Shown piece by piece: positions 1 through 8,686 of a stretch of DNA of 64,000 nt; the stretch's first letter is position 1, and each line of letters begins with the position of its first letter. The stretch comes from Haloplanus rubicundus. Lineage in GTDB: Archaea > Halobacteriota > Halobacteria > Halobacteriales > Haloferacaceae. The position numbers were made by a program, and so were the translations under genes. The notes below the pieces were generated by a model that was not told where the DNA came from, made no database searches, and was given only the letters and a program-made list of their open reading frames with translations. The stretch lies in assembly GCF_003342675.1 (NCBI RefSeq), contig NZ_CP031147.1:62001-126000 (forward strand), in the 5' to 3' direction.

Positions 1-286
1 AAATCGCCCGAGCCGGGTGGCCCAGTTGAACCTCGGTCGTGATCTCGACATCGTACTCGGCGGCGAGGTTCCGGGCGCCATTGAATACGTCCTCCGCACG
101 CTCTTCGGCAGCCTCTTCGAGATCTTCCTCGAGAGCGAGTGACGTGGCTGTTCCCCCCCACGGTGACGGTTCGCCCACGACGTGCATGACAGTAATCTCC
201 GCGTCGGGGTGGTTCTCGAGGGCGTACTCAAGCGCTCGCTGGGCCATTTCCGAGTCGTCCATCGGAACGAGAATTCGTGAGAGCAT
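1..286 (-). CDS. Universal stress protein (UspA), 3' end cut by window edge
   Basis: This is a partial single-domain UspA protein; only the first 95 or so residues lie inside the window. It starts at ATG 286 with MLSRILVPMDDSEMAQRALE, the usual first strand and Asp of the UspA fold. A VMHVV strand and an acidic helix (about residues 55-72) follow. UspA proteins are small cytoplasmic nucleotide-binding dimers linked to stress survival. The ATP-binding glycine motif, if present, would lie beyond the edge. It is the first of several UspA genes in the next 11 kb, all on the minus strand. The family call is firm; the specific role is unknown. Confidence 0.85.
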   Translation of the reverse strand, partial: MLSRILVPMDDSEMAQRALEYALENHPDAEITVMHVVGEPSPWGGTATSLALEEDLEEAAEERAEDVFNGARNLAAEYDVEITTEVQLGHPARAI

Positions 287-361
287 GAGATAGCTACGGA
301 CGCGGAGTGATTAAAACGGTGGGGCGCTCGCTCGAATATGCACTCGGCCGCAGTGAACGTG

Positions 362-1228
362 TTAGGTCTCGCGAGCGACGGTAATGGCGGGGACGGGCGC
401 AGTTCGCACGGTTTGTTCGGCGACGCTCCCGAGGAGAATCCGATCAATGCCGCTGCGACCCGTCGTCCCCATGACGATAGCGTGGATCTCGTTTGGCTGG
501 ATGCTATCGAGGATGATATCCGCAGGTGATCCCCGTTCGACGTGTCCGATAGCGTCAAGCCCGCGAGCAGTGGCGTCAGCCACGATGTCATCAACTGCTG
601 CAGTGGCTGCCTCTTCGAGTTCATCTCCCGACATCGCAGAACGAACGTCGAGGCGGAGTGACGACTCCTCTACGACCGACAGGGCATGGACAGTCGCGTC
701 GAGCGACTCCGCCAGCGCAAGCCCCTGCTGGGCGGCGTACGTTGCCCCGGCACTCCCGTCCGTGGGAATGAGAATATTCTCGTAGGGGAACACCAACTGC
801 TCGTCGGGTTGCATCCGTGCCGTAAGGACCGGCACGGACGATAGGCGGACGACCTTCTCACTCACACTTCCACGGAGATATCGCGATAGCCCCTCCCGAC
901 CGTGGGTGGACATCACGACCAGATCGTGATCGTATCGCTTCGCGTACTCGACGATCGTCGGGGCTGGAGACCCTTGAACGACATCAGTCTCATACTCCGC
1001 ACCGAGTGTGGCCAGCGTTTCCCCGGCGTCGGCGACGATATCCTCGCCCTCTTGAACGAGTGCGTCAACCACCGTGTTTTCGACGACGGTGACGCTATCA
1101 CGGGTGGTGTCAGCCACGAAGAGAACGTGGATAGTAGCGTCCATCTGGCGTGCGATTTCGCTCGTATGATGGAGGATATCAGAACTTTCTTCGCTCCCAT
1201 CGACCGGGAGAAGGATATTCTTGTACAT
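362..1228 (-). CDS. Tandem-domain universal stress protein
   Basis: This 288-residue protein contains two UspA domains in tandem. The first begins at the start codon (MYKNILLPVDGSEES) and ends with a G-x2-G-x9-G-S type ATP-binding motif (HGREGLSRYLRGSVSEK). The second begins near residue 145 (YENILIPTDGS) and carries the same motif (TGRSGIDRILLGSVAEQ). The ATG at 1228 is chosen because it places the first strand at the N-terminus, as in other UspA proteins; an upstream in-frame ATG at 1297 would add 23 unconserved residues. The protein is probably a cytoplasmic nucleotide-binding stress protein that forms an internal pseudo-dimer. It is transcribed alone, and its target is not known. Confidence 0.9.
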   Translation of the reverse strand: MYKNILLPVDGSEESSDILHHTSEIARQMDATIHVLFVADTTRDSVTVVENTVVDALVQEGEDIVADAGETLATLGAEYETDVVQGSPAPTIVEYAKRYDHDLVVMSTHGREGLSRYLRGSVSEKVVRLSSVPVLTARMQPDEQLVFPYENILIPTDGSAGATYAAQQGLALAESLDATVHALSVVEESSLRLDVRSAMSGDELEEAATAAVDDIVADATARGLDAIGHVERGSPADIILDSIQPNEIHAIVMGTTGRSGIDRILLGSVAEQTVRTAPVPAITVARET

Positions 1229-1430
1229 ACCTGATACGACGTGCCCCGGGGAATAGTTTCTATGGTGATCCATTGAGACTGCTACCGGTGTTGCCACTCG
1301 ACAAAGCAGTGGTCACCCAGACTGAGCGGCCTACTATCCAATTTCCGTCTCCTTCTTCGCACCCGAATGGGACTTGCCGGTTTCGTCGTCGCCCTGCTCA
1401 ACGTTGTCCTTCCCGGTGACTTCGGGTATC

Positions 1431-4067
1431 TCAGTCAGCCGTCGTCCTCTGATTCGCGTCGCCTCGGCCGGGGTCGAATCGCCTGACGAACGCCGCGACT
1501 GCGAGGTAGAGCGGCAGACAGATGGCGACGACGCCGGCGAGCACGCCCCAATCCACCAGCGAGAGCGGGACCGTCTCGAAGTACTGGTTGAGCGGCGTGT
1601 AGATAACCGCCAGTTGCAGGGCGAGTGACGTCCCGACCGCCAGCCCGAGCCAGCGGTTCGAGAACGTGGGCGTCTCTCGCAGCCAGCGGATGACGTAGAG
1701 TTTCACGAATTCGAGCAGGACGAACCCGGTGAACACCATGGTCATCACGTACGGCGTGACACTCGCCGCGCCCGCGAGCGTGAAAAACATCAGGCCGAGC
1801 ATCACGGCTGTCGTCACGGCACCAGTACCCCCCATCACGCCGAGCATTTCCCTGTCGATGATGCCCTGGTCTGGATCGCGTGGTGGCCTGTCGAGGATGT
1901 CCTCACTTGTGGGGTCGGTTCCCAGCGCTAGCGCCGGGAGGCCGTCGGTCAGCAGGTTGATCCACAGAAGCTGGACGGCCGGCAAGACGAGGTAGCCAAA
2001 GAGGGAGGCCAGAAAGACGATGGCCACCTCCGCGACGTTGGCTGACAGCAGGTAGGCGACGAACTTCCAGATGTTATCGAAGATAGCCCGTCCGCGTTCG
2101 ACCGCCCGCTCGATGGTGGCGTAGTTGTCGTCGAGCAGGATGACGTCGCTGGCCTGTTTCGCGACATCGGTCCCGCGGATCCCCATCGCGATGCCCACGT
2201 CCGCGTTCTTGAGTGCAGGTGCGTCGTTGACGCCGTCGCCGGTCATCGCGACGATGTGGCCTCTGGCCTGAAGTGCCCGCAGGATGCGTACCTTGTGTTC
2301 CGGGGAGGTCCGCGCGAAAACGTCGACAGTCTCGACCACGTTGGTGAGTTCGTCGTCGCTCATCGACTCGACCTCCCGACCCTCCATGACCTCGCTGCCC
2401 ATGCCGAGCGACTCGGCGATTGCCGCCGCAGTGCGGACGTTGTCGCCAGTGATCATCTTCACATTGATGCCAGCTCGCCGGGTTGCGGCGATGGCGTCCG
2501 CGACCTCCTCGCGGGCCGGGTCGATCATCCCGACCAGCCCGAGAAACGTCAGGTCGTCACCGTTCATCGCGTCGGCATCCTCGGCTTCCGCGATTGCGAG
2601 CACGCGGAGCGCGTCGTCGGCGAAGGCCGTCGTCTGCTTGCTGATGCGGCCTGCGAGTTCGTCGGTGAGTTCGACTATGCCGTCTTCGGTGCGCACCCGT
2701 GAGGACTTCTCGAGGACGACCTGCGGTGCACCCTTGACGTACGCCCCCTCGTCGTGGACGGTCCCCATCCACTTGCGTTCCGAGGAGAACGGAACCTCGT
2801 CGGTTCGGGGACAGTCCGCACGGAGTTGGTCGACATCGAACCCGTATTCGGTGGCCGCGGCGACGAGTGCCTGCTCGGTCGGGTCACCGGAGTCGACCGT
2901 CGCGTCGTTGCAGAGCGCGCCCGCACGGAGGAGGGTCGCGACCCGGGCCGGCGGTGACTCGCCCACGTCGTCGATATCGATGACGTTGTCGGGCAGCCAC
3001 AGGCGACTGACCGTCATCTGCCCTCTGGTGAGCGTACCGGTCTTGTCCGTACAGATGGTGTCGACAGAGCCGAGGGCTTCGACCGCCGGGAGTCGGCGGA
3101 CGAGCGCGTTCTCGTCTGCCATCCGTCGCACGCCGAGCGCGAGCGTCAGGGTCACCACAGCGGGCAGCCCTTCGGGCACTGCGGCGACTGCCAGTGACAC
3201 GGCCGTCAGTCCCGTCTGAACCAGTGGCGTGTCTCGCAGGAGCAAGAGGGGGATGACGAGGGCGGCCAACCCCACCACACCAATCCCGAGATTCCGCCCG
3301 ACTGTGTTCAGTTCCGCCTGTAGTGGCGTGTCGGTCTCCTCGGTCGCCGCGAGTTCGCTGGCGATCGTCCCCATCTCCGTGTCGTCACCGGTCGCTGTCA
3401 CGACTACCACACCGCGGCCTCGCGTGACGTTTGTCCCCTTGTACACCATGCTCTCGCGTTCGGCCAGCGGCGTGTCCGTGTCGACCGGGTCGGGTGATTT
3501 CGAGACGGGCATGCTCTCACCAGTCAGGGACGCCTCGTCGACCTCCAGACTCGTCGCCTCGAGGGTTCGGGCGTCGGCAGGAACGACGTCACCGGCCTCG
3601 ATCTCGACGACGTCGCCGGGAACGATCTCGGTGGCCTCGATCTCCATCACCTCGCCATCCCGACGAACGGTTGCGGTCGGCGCGGTGAGTTCCCTGAGCG
3701 ATTCGAGGCTCTGCTCGGCCCGGTAGTCTTGGACGAAGCCGAACACGCCGTTGGCGACGACGATGACGACGATGAGGACGGCGTCTACGGTGTGGCCCGC
3801 CCACACCGAGAGGATGGCTGCTCCGATTAGCACCCAGATGAGCGCGCTGTCGAACTGTGCGAGGAATATCCGGAGCGTGGACCGCCCCGCACTGCGCGTG
3901 AATTCGTTTGGTCCGAACTCCTCGCGTCTGCGGGCTGCCTCGTCGCTTGCCAGTCCTGCCGGATCGCTCTCGTGGGCGTCGAGGACACGGTCGATCGACT
4001 GGCTGTGGACCGGGCCGGTCCCTGGTTCGTGGTCATCGGCCACGGTGGCTGACTGCGGATCGGTCAT
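1431..4067 (-). CDS. P2-type cation-transporting ATPase (Ca2+/PMR1-like)
   Basis: This is a membrane ATPase of about 878 residues that couples ATP hydrolysis to cation transport across the cytoplasmic membrane. Visible in order are an N-terminal cation-ATPase domain, the actuator TGES motif (near residue 180), the M4 PEGLPAV ion-binding motif (near 298), the phosphorylation site DKTGTLT (near 337), the hinge TGDGVNDAPALK (near 606) and a C-terminal group of hydrophobic segments. PEGLP in M4 and the length fit the P2 group (SERCA/PMR1, Na+ or K+/H+ pumps) rather than heavy-metal P1B pumps, and no CPC motif is present. The start is taken at ATG 4067; an ATG at 4148 would add 27 Pro/Ser-rich residues. 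Ca2+ is the likeliest substrate, but Na+ or Mn2+ cannot be excluded. Confidence 0.9.
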   Translation of the reverse strand: MTDPQSATVADDHEPGTGPVHSQSIDRVLDAHESDPAGLASDEAARRREEFGPNEFTRSAGRSTLRIFLAQFDSALIWVLIGAAILSVWAGHTVDAVLIVVIVVANGVFGFVQDYRAEQSLESLRELTAPTATVRRDGEVMEIEATEIVPGDVVEIEAGDVVPADARTLEATSLEVDEASLTGESMPVSKSPDPVDTDTPLAERESMVYKGTNVTRGRGVVVVTATGDDTEMGTIASELAATEETDTPLQAELNTVGRNLGIGVVGLAALVIPLLLLRDTPLVQTGLTAVSLAVAAVPEGLPAVVTLTLALGVRRMADENALVRRLPAVEALGSVDTICTDKTGTLTRGQMTVSRLWLPDNVIDIDDVGESPPARVATLLRAGALCNDATVDSGDPTEQALVAAATEYGFDVDQLRADCPRTDEVPFSSERKWMGTVHDEGAYVKGAPQVVLEKSSRVRTEDGIVELTDELAGRISKQTTAFADDALRVLAIAEAEDADAMNGDDLTFLGLVGMIDPAREEVADAIAATRRAGINVKMITGDNVRTAAAIAESLGMGSEVMEGREVESMSDDELTNVVETVDVFARTSPEHKVRILRALQARGHIVAMTGDGVNDAPALKNADVGIAMGIRGTDVAKQASDVILLDDNYATIERAVERGRAIFDNIWKFVAYLLSANVAEVAIVFLASLFGYLVLPAVQLLWINLLTDGLPALALGTDPTSEDILDRPPRDPDQGIIDREMLGVMGGTGAVTTAVMLGLMFFTLAGAASVTPYVMTMVFTGFVLLEFVKLYVIRWLRETPTFSNRWLGLAVGTSLALQLAVIYTPLNQYFETVPLSLVDWGVLAGVVAICLPLYLAVAAFVRRFDPGRGDANQRTTAD

Positions 4068-4325
4068 GAGTCGTTGACCCGTCGACTCGGCTCCGGACGG
4101 GCCCTCCGATCGGTCGGGGGGCCGGTTCGTCGCTGTTGATCCACCCACCCCCTCACGTTATAGTCAGACGAGACTAGCGTCGACTGGCACATAGAGCAGG
4201 GTTGTAGGAGCATAGGGAAAAACCGGGCTGGTAGTTCTTGCCCGGACGAGAGGGACGAGTCAGATGGGGACGATGATCACAGTACGTGTGACGGCAGCCA
4301 GGCCGAGTACCGTCGTGCAGCTTCC

Positions 4326-4412
4326 TCAACTGTCGAGTTCTCGGACGACAGTAACCGGATCTGATGCACGCTGGACGACCGCTTGGGCGACGTTCCCGAG
4401 CAGTCGAGATGG
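4326..4412 (-). pseudogene. UspA C-terminal remnant
   Basis: About 28 codons in one frame read SRLLGNVAQAVVQRASDPVT, then VVREL and a stop. This is the last helix and strand of a UspA domain. A TAG lies directly upstream in the same frame, and no UspA N-terminus is present, so this is debris of a deleted stress-protein gene in the 424-base gap between the ATPase and the AI-2E permease. I see nothing else recognisable in that gap. Confidence 0.6.
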
Positions 4413-4491
4413 CTACTGACGGCCGCCTCTCTGTTCGCGACTCTGTCAGAAATCTCGGAGATATATTGTTCGACTGATTAGGAACCGTCGG

Positions 4492-5535
4492 TCAGCCGAT
4501 GTCTCTCTCGTCGAGCCGGGACCAGTTTTCCAAGCCGACTCGGAGAGCGGCTTTGAGTGCCCCGAGGACGACGGGACCGAAGAACAGTCCCATAATCCCG
4601 AATGCGTACGCCCCGCCGAGGATACCGAGGAGGATGACGGCAGGATTGAGCTTCGCGTACCTGTCGACGGCGAATGGACGGAGATAGTCGTCGGTGAGCC
4701 CAACTACGATGACGCTGTAGACGAATAATCCGACGGCGAGTAGCGGTTCGTTCGTGAGATACAGGTAGACCACCGCCCCACCCCAGACGGGGATCGCACC
4801 GACGATCGGAACCATCGCGAGAACGATCATAACGGCCGTCCAGAACACCGCATTGGGAACGCCAGTAACGACGAGCCCGGCTCCAGCGACGACCCCCTGG
4901 ACGATGGCGACGAAGACGTGTCCGAAGAGAACGCCCCACATCACGTCGTTAATCTCGGTGTAGAGCGCGCGCTGGCTGTCCATTGGGAGGGGGACCGTTC
5001 GGTGGAGCCAGTTAACCAAGTCGTCGCGGTCTTTGAGAAGGTAGTAGACGAGAAAGAGTGCTAACGCGATCCCGATGAGGTGGAAGGTGATCGTCCCGAA
5101 CGCTTGGGTCGACCGTTCGAATACGATCGTCCCGATTTCCCGCCCTGAGCTGACGAGTTCGCCTGTGATATCGACCTCTTGTCCGGTGAGTTCCTCGAGC
5201 CGGGATTCGATCACCTCGATCTGCACTGGGTCAGTGTCGAAGTTCTGGAGGATCCGGTCGGCACTATCCACGACAGTCGCGAGGACGACTACGAACGGTG
5301 CGACGAATCCGGCAACTGCCAGGACCACGAGCGAGAGGGCGGCTACCATCGGCGATACGTACGCTTCGAGACGGATCTGCAGTGGATAGAGCACGTAGGC
5401 GAGGAGGACGGCACCGAGAACGTACTGGAGAAACGGCTGGATCAGCATGGTCGATAGAACGAGGAGGGTGGCGACGAGGGCGAGGAGAAACCCCTTGCTG
5501 AGGTTCACAACTGTGAGTTCGTCAAGCGATGACAA
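4492..5535 (-). CDS. AI-2E family (DUF20/PerM-like) permease
   Basis: This is an integral membrane protein of 347 residues. It has paired hydrophobic segments near the N-terminus, a soluble loop around residues 90-140 rich in Asp/Glu, and a C-terminal bundle with the conserved Gly/Pro-rich stretch LAMVPIVGAIPVWGGA followed by LNPAVILLGILGGA and GLFFGPVVLG. These features define the AI-2E transporter family. Members export small molecules or act as Na+/H+ antiporters; the substrate here cannot be read from sequence. The protein starts MSSLDELTVVNLSKGF. It overlaps the extreme upstream part of the next reading frame on the opposite strand but is divergent from the true amphi-Trp start at 5664. 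Confidence 0.88.
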   Translation of the reverse strand: MSSLDELTVVNLSKGFLLALVATLLVLSTMLIQPFLQYVLGAVLLAYVLYPLQIRLEAYVSPMVAALSLVVLAVAGFVAPFVVVLATVVDSADRILQNFDTDPVQIEVIESRLEELTGQEVDITGELVSSGREIGTIVFERSTQAFGTITFHLIGIALALFLVYYLLKDRDDLVNWLHRTVPLPMDSQRALYTEINDVMWGVLFGHVFVAIVQGVVAGAGLVVTGVPNAVFWTAVMIVLAMVPIVGAIPVWGGAVVYLYLTNEPLLAVGLFVYSVIVVGLTDDYLRPFAVDRYAKLNPAVILLGILGGAYAFGIMGLFFGPVVLGALKAALRVGLENWSRLDERDIG

Positions 5536-5630
5536 AAAGATTCGAGATCATCACAGCTGTAGACCACTTTGACTGCCATCGACTGTCAGGGATATCCGGA
5601 CCCGGGCCGAAGCCAGTCGGCCACAGCCCC

Positions 5631-5639
5631 ACTTATCCG
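5631..5639 (+). promoter_or_regulatory. TATA-like box of the amphi-Trp gene
   Basis: The sequence CACTTATCC lies about 27 bases before ATG 5664. This is the spacing expected for a haloarchaeal leaderless transcript, and it supports choosing that ATG over the earlier in-frame one at 5529. Confidence 0.4.
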
Positions 5640-5663
5640 TCTGTGTGTCCAACCAGATACCGT

Positions 5664-5954
5664 ATGCCTGAAGAAGTCCTCTTTCAGTCAGAGGGATCCC
5701 AAAGTCGATCGGAGATCGCGTCGTATCTTCGTCGAGTCGCAAACAAACTCGATGCCGGTGACGATATCACCCTGACCGCTGGCGAACAGTCAGTGACAAT
5801 GACACCCCCTGCCCAACCGACGTTCGAGGTGAAAGCCGAGCGCGAGGGACCGACCGATAGTCCTGGTGAGCTGAGTATCGAGTTCGAGATCGAGTGGGCT
5901 GAAGATGGAGAAGACGGGAACGCCGAAAGCGGTGGCGAGTTAGAAATCGAGTGA
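5664..5954 (+). CDS. amphi-Trp domain-containing protein
   Basis: This is a 96-residue acidic protein. It shows the SRSEIASYLRRVANKLDAG helix, the ITLTAGEQSVTM strand pair and the ending IEFEIEWAED, a pattern known from the amphi-Trp domain (small haloarchaeal and bacterial proteins with an alternating hydrophobic C-terminal strand and a conserved Trp). The function of the family is not established. The start is the ATG at 5664, preceded by a TATA-like box. The C-terminal tail is Glu/Asp/Gly-rich and probably flexible. It stands alone between two genes on the other strand. Confidence 0.8.
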   Translation: MPEEVLFQSEGSQSRSEIASYLRRVANKLDAGDDITLTAGEQSVTMTPPAQPTFEVKAEREGPTDSPGELSIEFEIEWAEDGEDGNAESGGELEIE

Positions 5955-6159
5955 AGGCGGTCCTCTATAGCGAATCAGTACTTTGTGGAGGCACCCGGCG
6001 AGATTAGAGATGTCCTGTCTTGTATGTAGCATTGTCCTGTTTCCGATTCCGAGGTAGCATCTCCGCTTGGTGGTATTTCTGTGCGATCTCAACCCGGCAG
6101 AAATGTTCTGACTGGATCTCCCAGTCGGCTTCAACAACCACGACTGACGAAGCACCCGA

Positions 6160-6429
6160 TCACGACTCGATCTCTCTGATAATTTCGTCGGCTTGTTCAC
6201 GGGCTTTTTCTTCACCCACGTGCTTCTTGATCAACACGGACTGGACAACCCACTCATCGGCGTCTTTCCGCTTTCCCATCCGCACCTCACTCCCCTCCGA
6301 GACTGAATCAGAGGTACGGTCAGCCCAGTCTGGAGTCCGAATTTGATCGAACTGGTCAGGGTCCCGATACCGAACGTGGATGTACTCGTCCTCTGTTGTA
6401 ATCGACTTGGCCTCTGGAATTCGTGCCAT
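6160..6429 (-). CDS. Small conserved-type haloarchaeal protein, function unknown
   Basis: This gene encodes 89 residues starting MARIPEAKSITTEDEYIHVRY. It is rich in charged residues, with a predicted beta N-terminal half and a helical C-terminus (KAREQADEIIREIES). No motif suggests an enzyme. The protein composition is clearly haloarchaeal (acidic, with few hydrophobics), which supports it as real. An upstream in-frame ATG (6456) would add nine residues that do not fit the composition. After its TGA the same frame stays open for about 55 further codons without a clear start, probably by chance. The 205 bases between it and the amphi-Trp gene show nothing else. Confidence 0.6.
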   Translation of the reverse strand: MARIPEAKSITTEDEYIHVRYRDPDQFDQIRTPDWADRTSDSVSEGSEVRMGKRKDADEWVVQSVLIKKHVGEEKAREQADEIIREIES

Positions 6430-6576
6430 GGCTGTTCGTAGGACAAGGAAATGCAAAAATCAGCGGGTCAATTCGAAACTGAAGGGTTATGAGAAGTACT
6501 CGGCAGCTATCCAGATCGAGAGCGTTTTCCTCTGTGGTTCACCGTTTCAGGGCGAATCTGGAGGCACAGTTTGCGG

Positions 6577-7005
6577 TCACCTGACGACAGTCACAGGCAC
6601 TGATGCACGCTTCATCACCGTTTCAGCGACCGAACCCATGAGCATTCGAGCAATACCCGAGCGTCCGTGGCTTCCGATGACGATCACGTCGATGCCGTGT
6701 GTGTCCGCGTACTCGAGGATCTCGTCTGCGGACTTGCCAATCTCGCTTTCCGTCTTAACTACCCGGTCGTGCTCGTCTGCCTTCGCCTCGGCCTCGGCGA
6801 GCAGTTCTGCCGATCGTTCCTGGGCCCGTTTCCGGAGCGTTTCGTCCCCGACCAGTGCTTTCGCGGTGTAGCTCTCTTCGATGTAGTCGATAACGTGGAG
6901 GACAGTGATCGACGCATCCGAGTACACGTCGAGCGCGTGCGCCAGCGCCTTCTCCGAGAGCGGGGTCCCATCGTACGCAACGAGCACCTCGTCGACGGAG
7001 GCCAT
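6577..7005 (-). CDS. Universal stress protein (UspA), single domain
   Basis: This single UspA domain of 142 residues starts MASVDEVLVAYDGTPLSEKA and ends RASVPVTVVR. The ATP-binding motif GSHGRSGIARMLMGSVAET is intact, so it probably belongs to the nucleotide-binding type. A variable acidic helical region (about residues 50-90) precedes the core strand IDVIVIGS. The ATG at 7005 is chosen because upstream residues in the open frame do not resemble the family. It lies convergent with nothing and just downstream of the Na/Pi-like transporter, all on the minus strand. A regulatory pairing with that transporter is possible but not shown. Confidence 0.9.
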   Translation of the reverse strand: MASVDEVLVAYDGTPLSEKALAHALDVYSDASITVLHVIDYIEESYTAKALVGDETLRKRAQERSAELLAEAEAKADEHDRVVKTESEIGKSADEILEYADTHGIDVIVIGSHGRSGIARMLMGSVAETVMKRASVPVTVVR

Positions 7006-7123
7006 ACTCAAGAGATGCGTGTCAAAGCTACATATAGGCGCGGGAGCACACGAGTCTGGAGAAAGGGGCGCCACCTGTATTGGCAGATCTCTCTCGATAG
7101 AACAGACTGTCCCGGCCGCAGAA

Positions 7124-8209
7124 CTAGATCGGAAGCAGGAGCAGAAGTATCGGGAGGACAACCAAGGAGATGAGAAACCCAGTCAGGTACCGACGGTTGG
7201 TAACGAGTCGGTTTTGGATTGTCTCGATAGCTAGGAAGTACGTCGAGAATCGAACCAGTGTTCCGACCGTTATGATCGTTCCGACGGCCACGAGTGAGAG
7301 CACGATAGCCACGCCCTGTGGGGATTCCAGCAGTACGGCGATCGCAACCGTGTCGAAGAAGGTGCCGATATTCGCCCCCAGAACGTAGGGAACGATCTCC
7401 TGCCGTTTGATGTAGTTACGATTGTAGAGGGGGACGACCACCCCCAGCGAGAACGCAACGCTGGTCGTCACACCGGTAATGAGGACACCGAGTCCGAACG
7501 AGGTCCACTTGTGCTGAAATCGACGAAAGAACCGCTTTCGGAGCCATTCGGTGTCGATCCGTTTGAGCACCCGGTCGAAGAGCGTGAGGCTGCCGAACAG
7601 CACGAGAACGGCCACCACGAGTGCCAGACCCACGCCGACGGTATCGACAACGGCTCCCGTCACCGGATTGAATACCTCCAGTGGATCAAACGAGAGTTCG
7701 ATCCGGTCACTGACGCCCCCGAATCCCGTCTGGAGTCTCGGCAACAGGAGATACCCGAAGACGGTCGCCGGCACATAAATCGAGTGGGACAGGAGGAACG
7801 TCAGTATCCCCAACTCAGTCGCCTCGCTGAACGAATAGCGCCGCTTCTGGAAGTAGTCCAGAGCCCCTATCAGGAGTACGATAGCCGCGCCCCCGAGGCG
7901 TGAGCCAGCGAGCATCAGGAACAACTGTGAGGCCGTGAGGATCCCGGTCTTGAACAGCGAGACGGACAGGGCCGCTACTACTGATCCGTTGGTGAGCACG
8001 TACGTGGCGAGCCAGCTTGCACCCAGAGCTTGGCCACCCCCGGCGACGTATCGCCTGAAGAACCGTTCGAGCGGAGCGGCCGCGGCCGCTGTGGACGCAC
8101 CAAGCAACTGAACCGCGAACAGGAACAGGAGCAAAGAGACGAAAGCGCCAACGACTAACGGGCCGGATTCACGCCCTCGTGTCAGTATCTCGTCGACGTT
8201 CGAATCCAC
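7124..8209 (-). CDS. Na/Pi-cotransporter-like membrane protein
   Basis: This is a membrane protein of 361 residues with about eight hydrophobic segments. A diagnostic GANIGTFFDT motif near residue 280 matches the GANIGT signature of Na+/phosphate cotransporter-like (NptA/PNaS) proteins; the first repeat instead reads YVLTNGSVVAALSVSL. The loop LFDRVLKRIDTEWLRKRFFRRF between the two halves is strongly basic and cytoplasmic. The likely role is Na+-coupled uptake or efflux of phosphate or another anion; the substrate is inferred from family only. There is no PhoU-like C-terminal domain. It starts MDSNVDEILTRGRESGP at 8209 and sits 118 bases upstream of the UspA gene on the same strand. Confidence 0.78.
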   Translation of the reverse strand: MDSNVDEILTRGRESGPLVVGAFVSLLLFLFAVQLLGASTAAAAAPLERFFRRYVAGGGQALGASWLATYVLTNGSVVAALSVSLFKTGILTASQLFLMLAGSRLGGAAIVLLIGALDYFQKRRYSFSEATELGILTFLLSHSIYVPATVFGYLLLPRLQTGFGGVSDRIELSFDPLEVFNPVTGAVVDTVGVGLALVVAVLVLFGSLTLFDRVLKRIDTEWLRKRFFRRFQHKWTSFGLGVLITGVTTSVAFSLGVVVPLYNRNYIKRQEIVPYVLGANIGTFFDTVAIAVLLESPQGVAIVLSLVAVGTIITVGTLVRFSTYFLAIETIQNRLVTNRRYLTGFLISLVVLPILLLLLPI

Positions 8210-8405
8210 AGTATTCTATCTCGACAGCCTCATCGCAGGCGCACAAAGGTTACGCCGTGAGAGGGAGATTTCCCGTCATGAAGGGGTATTCGATCCTGTT
8301 ATACAGCTCCAGATTCGGCTCAGAACAGCTACCACCCTTCGATATTGGAGGGAGGTACCACCGGACGGGAGACCATTTATCCGGTACGGGTGAGTTGTAG
8401 CACCC

Positions 8406-8498
8406 ATGGCTCGGCTCGTCTTTGTGACGGTCCCAGCAGGGAAGCGGGACGCTGTTCTCGACGTTTTGGACGGCGAAGGAATCAAGGCGACTCTGTAG
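8406..8498 (+). pseudogene. N-terminal remnant of a DUF389 (TIGR00341-like) protein
   Basis: Thirty codons read MARLVFVTVPAGKRDAVLDV followed by LDGEGIKATL and a TAG. This is the start of the DUF389 membrane-protein family found in haloarchaea (MRLVQVTVP-GKR--VL--LDEEGI). The membrane part is absent; the next 190 bases to the APC permease hold nothing recognisable. It is probably a deletion remnant rather than a micro-protein. Confidence 0.5.
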
Positions 8499-8686
8499 CA
8501 GCTATTGCCCAGTACTGGACCGCGTCTACTGTTGAAGATGCGTTTATGGTCGCGGGGTAATCTACCCCTGTGACTCGGCCGATTCGCGGGTTGATGGGGA
8601 GCGCGTCATGCATTCGTGACCATCAAGCACTACTGTACTTCCCGTAGACGGGGTCTCCGGAGAGGCCGTTTGAATCAAGAGTCACG

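Noticed and set aside
2284-3219. Long plus-strand open frame (311 codons) inside the P-type ATPase gene
   Set aside because: It is antisense to a gene with all P-type ATPase motifs, and its Ser/Arg-rich composition is the usual shadow of high-GC coding DNA.
5940-6130. Open minus-strand stretch after the 6160 stop as a second exon-like piece or gene
   Set aside because: No start codon or family pattern supports it; the continued open frame is probably chance.
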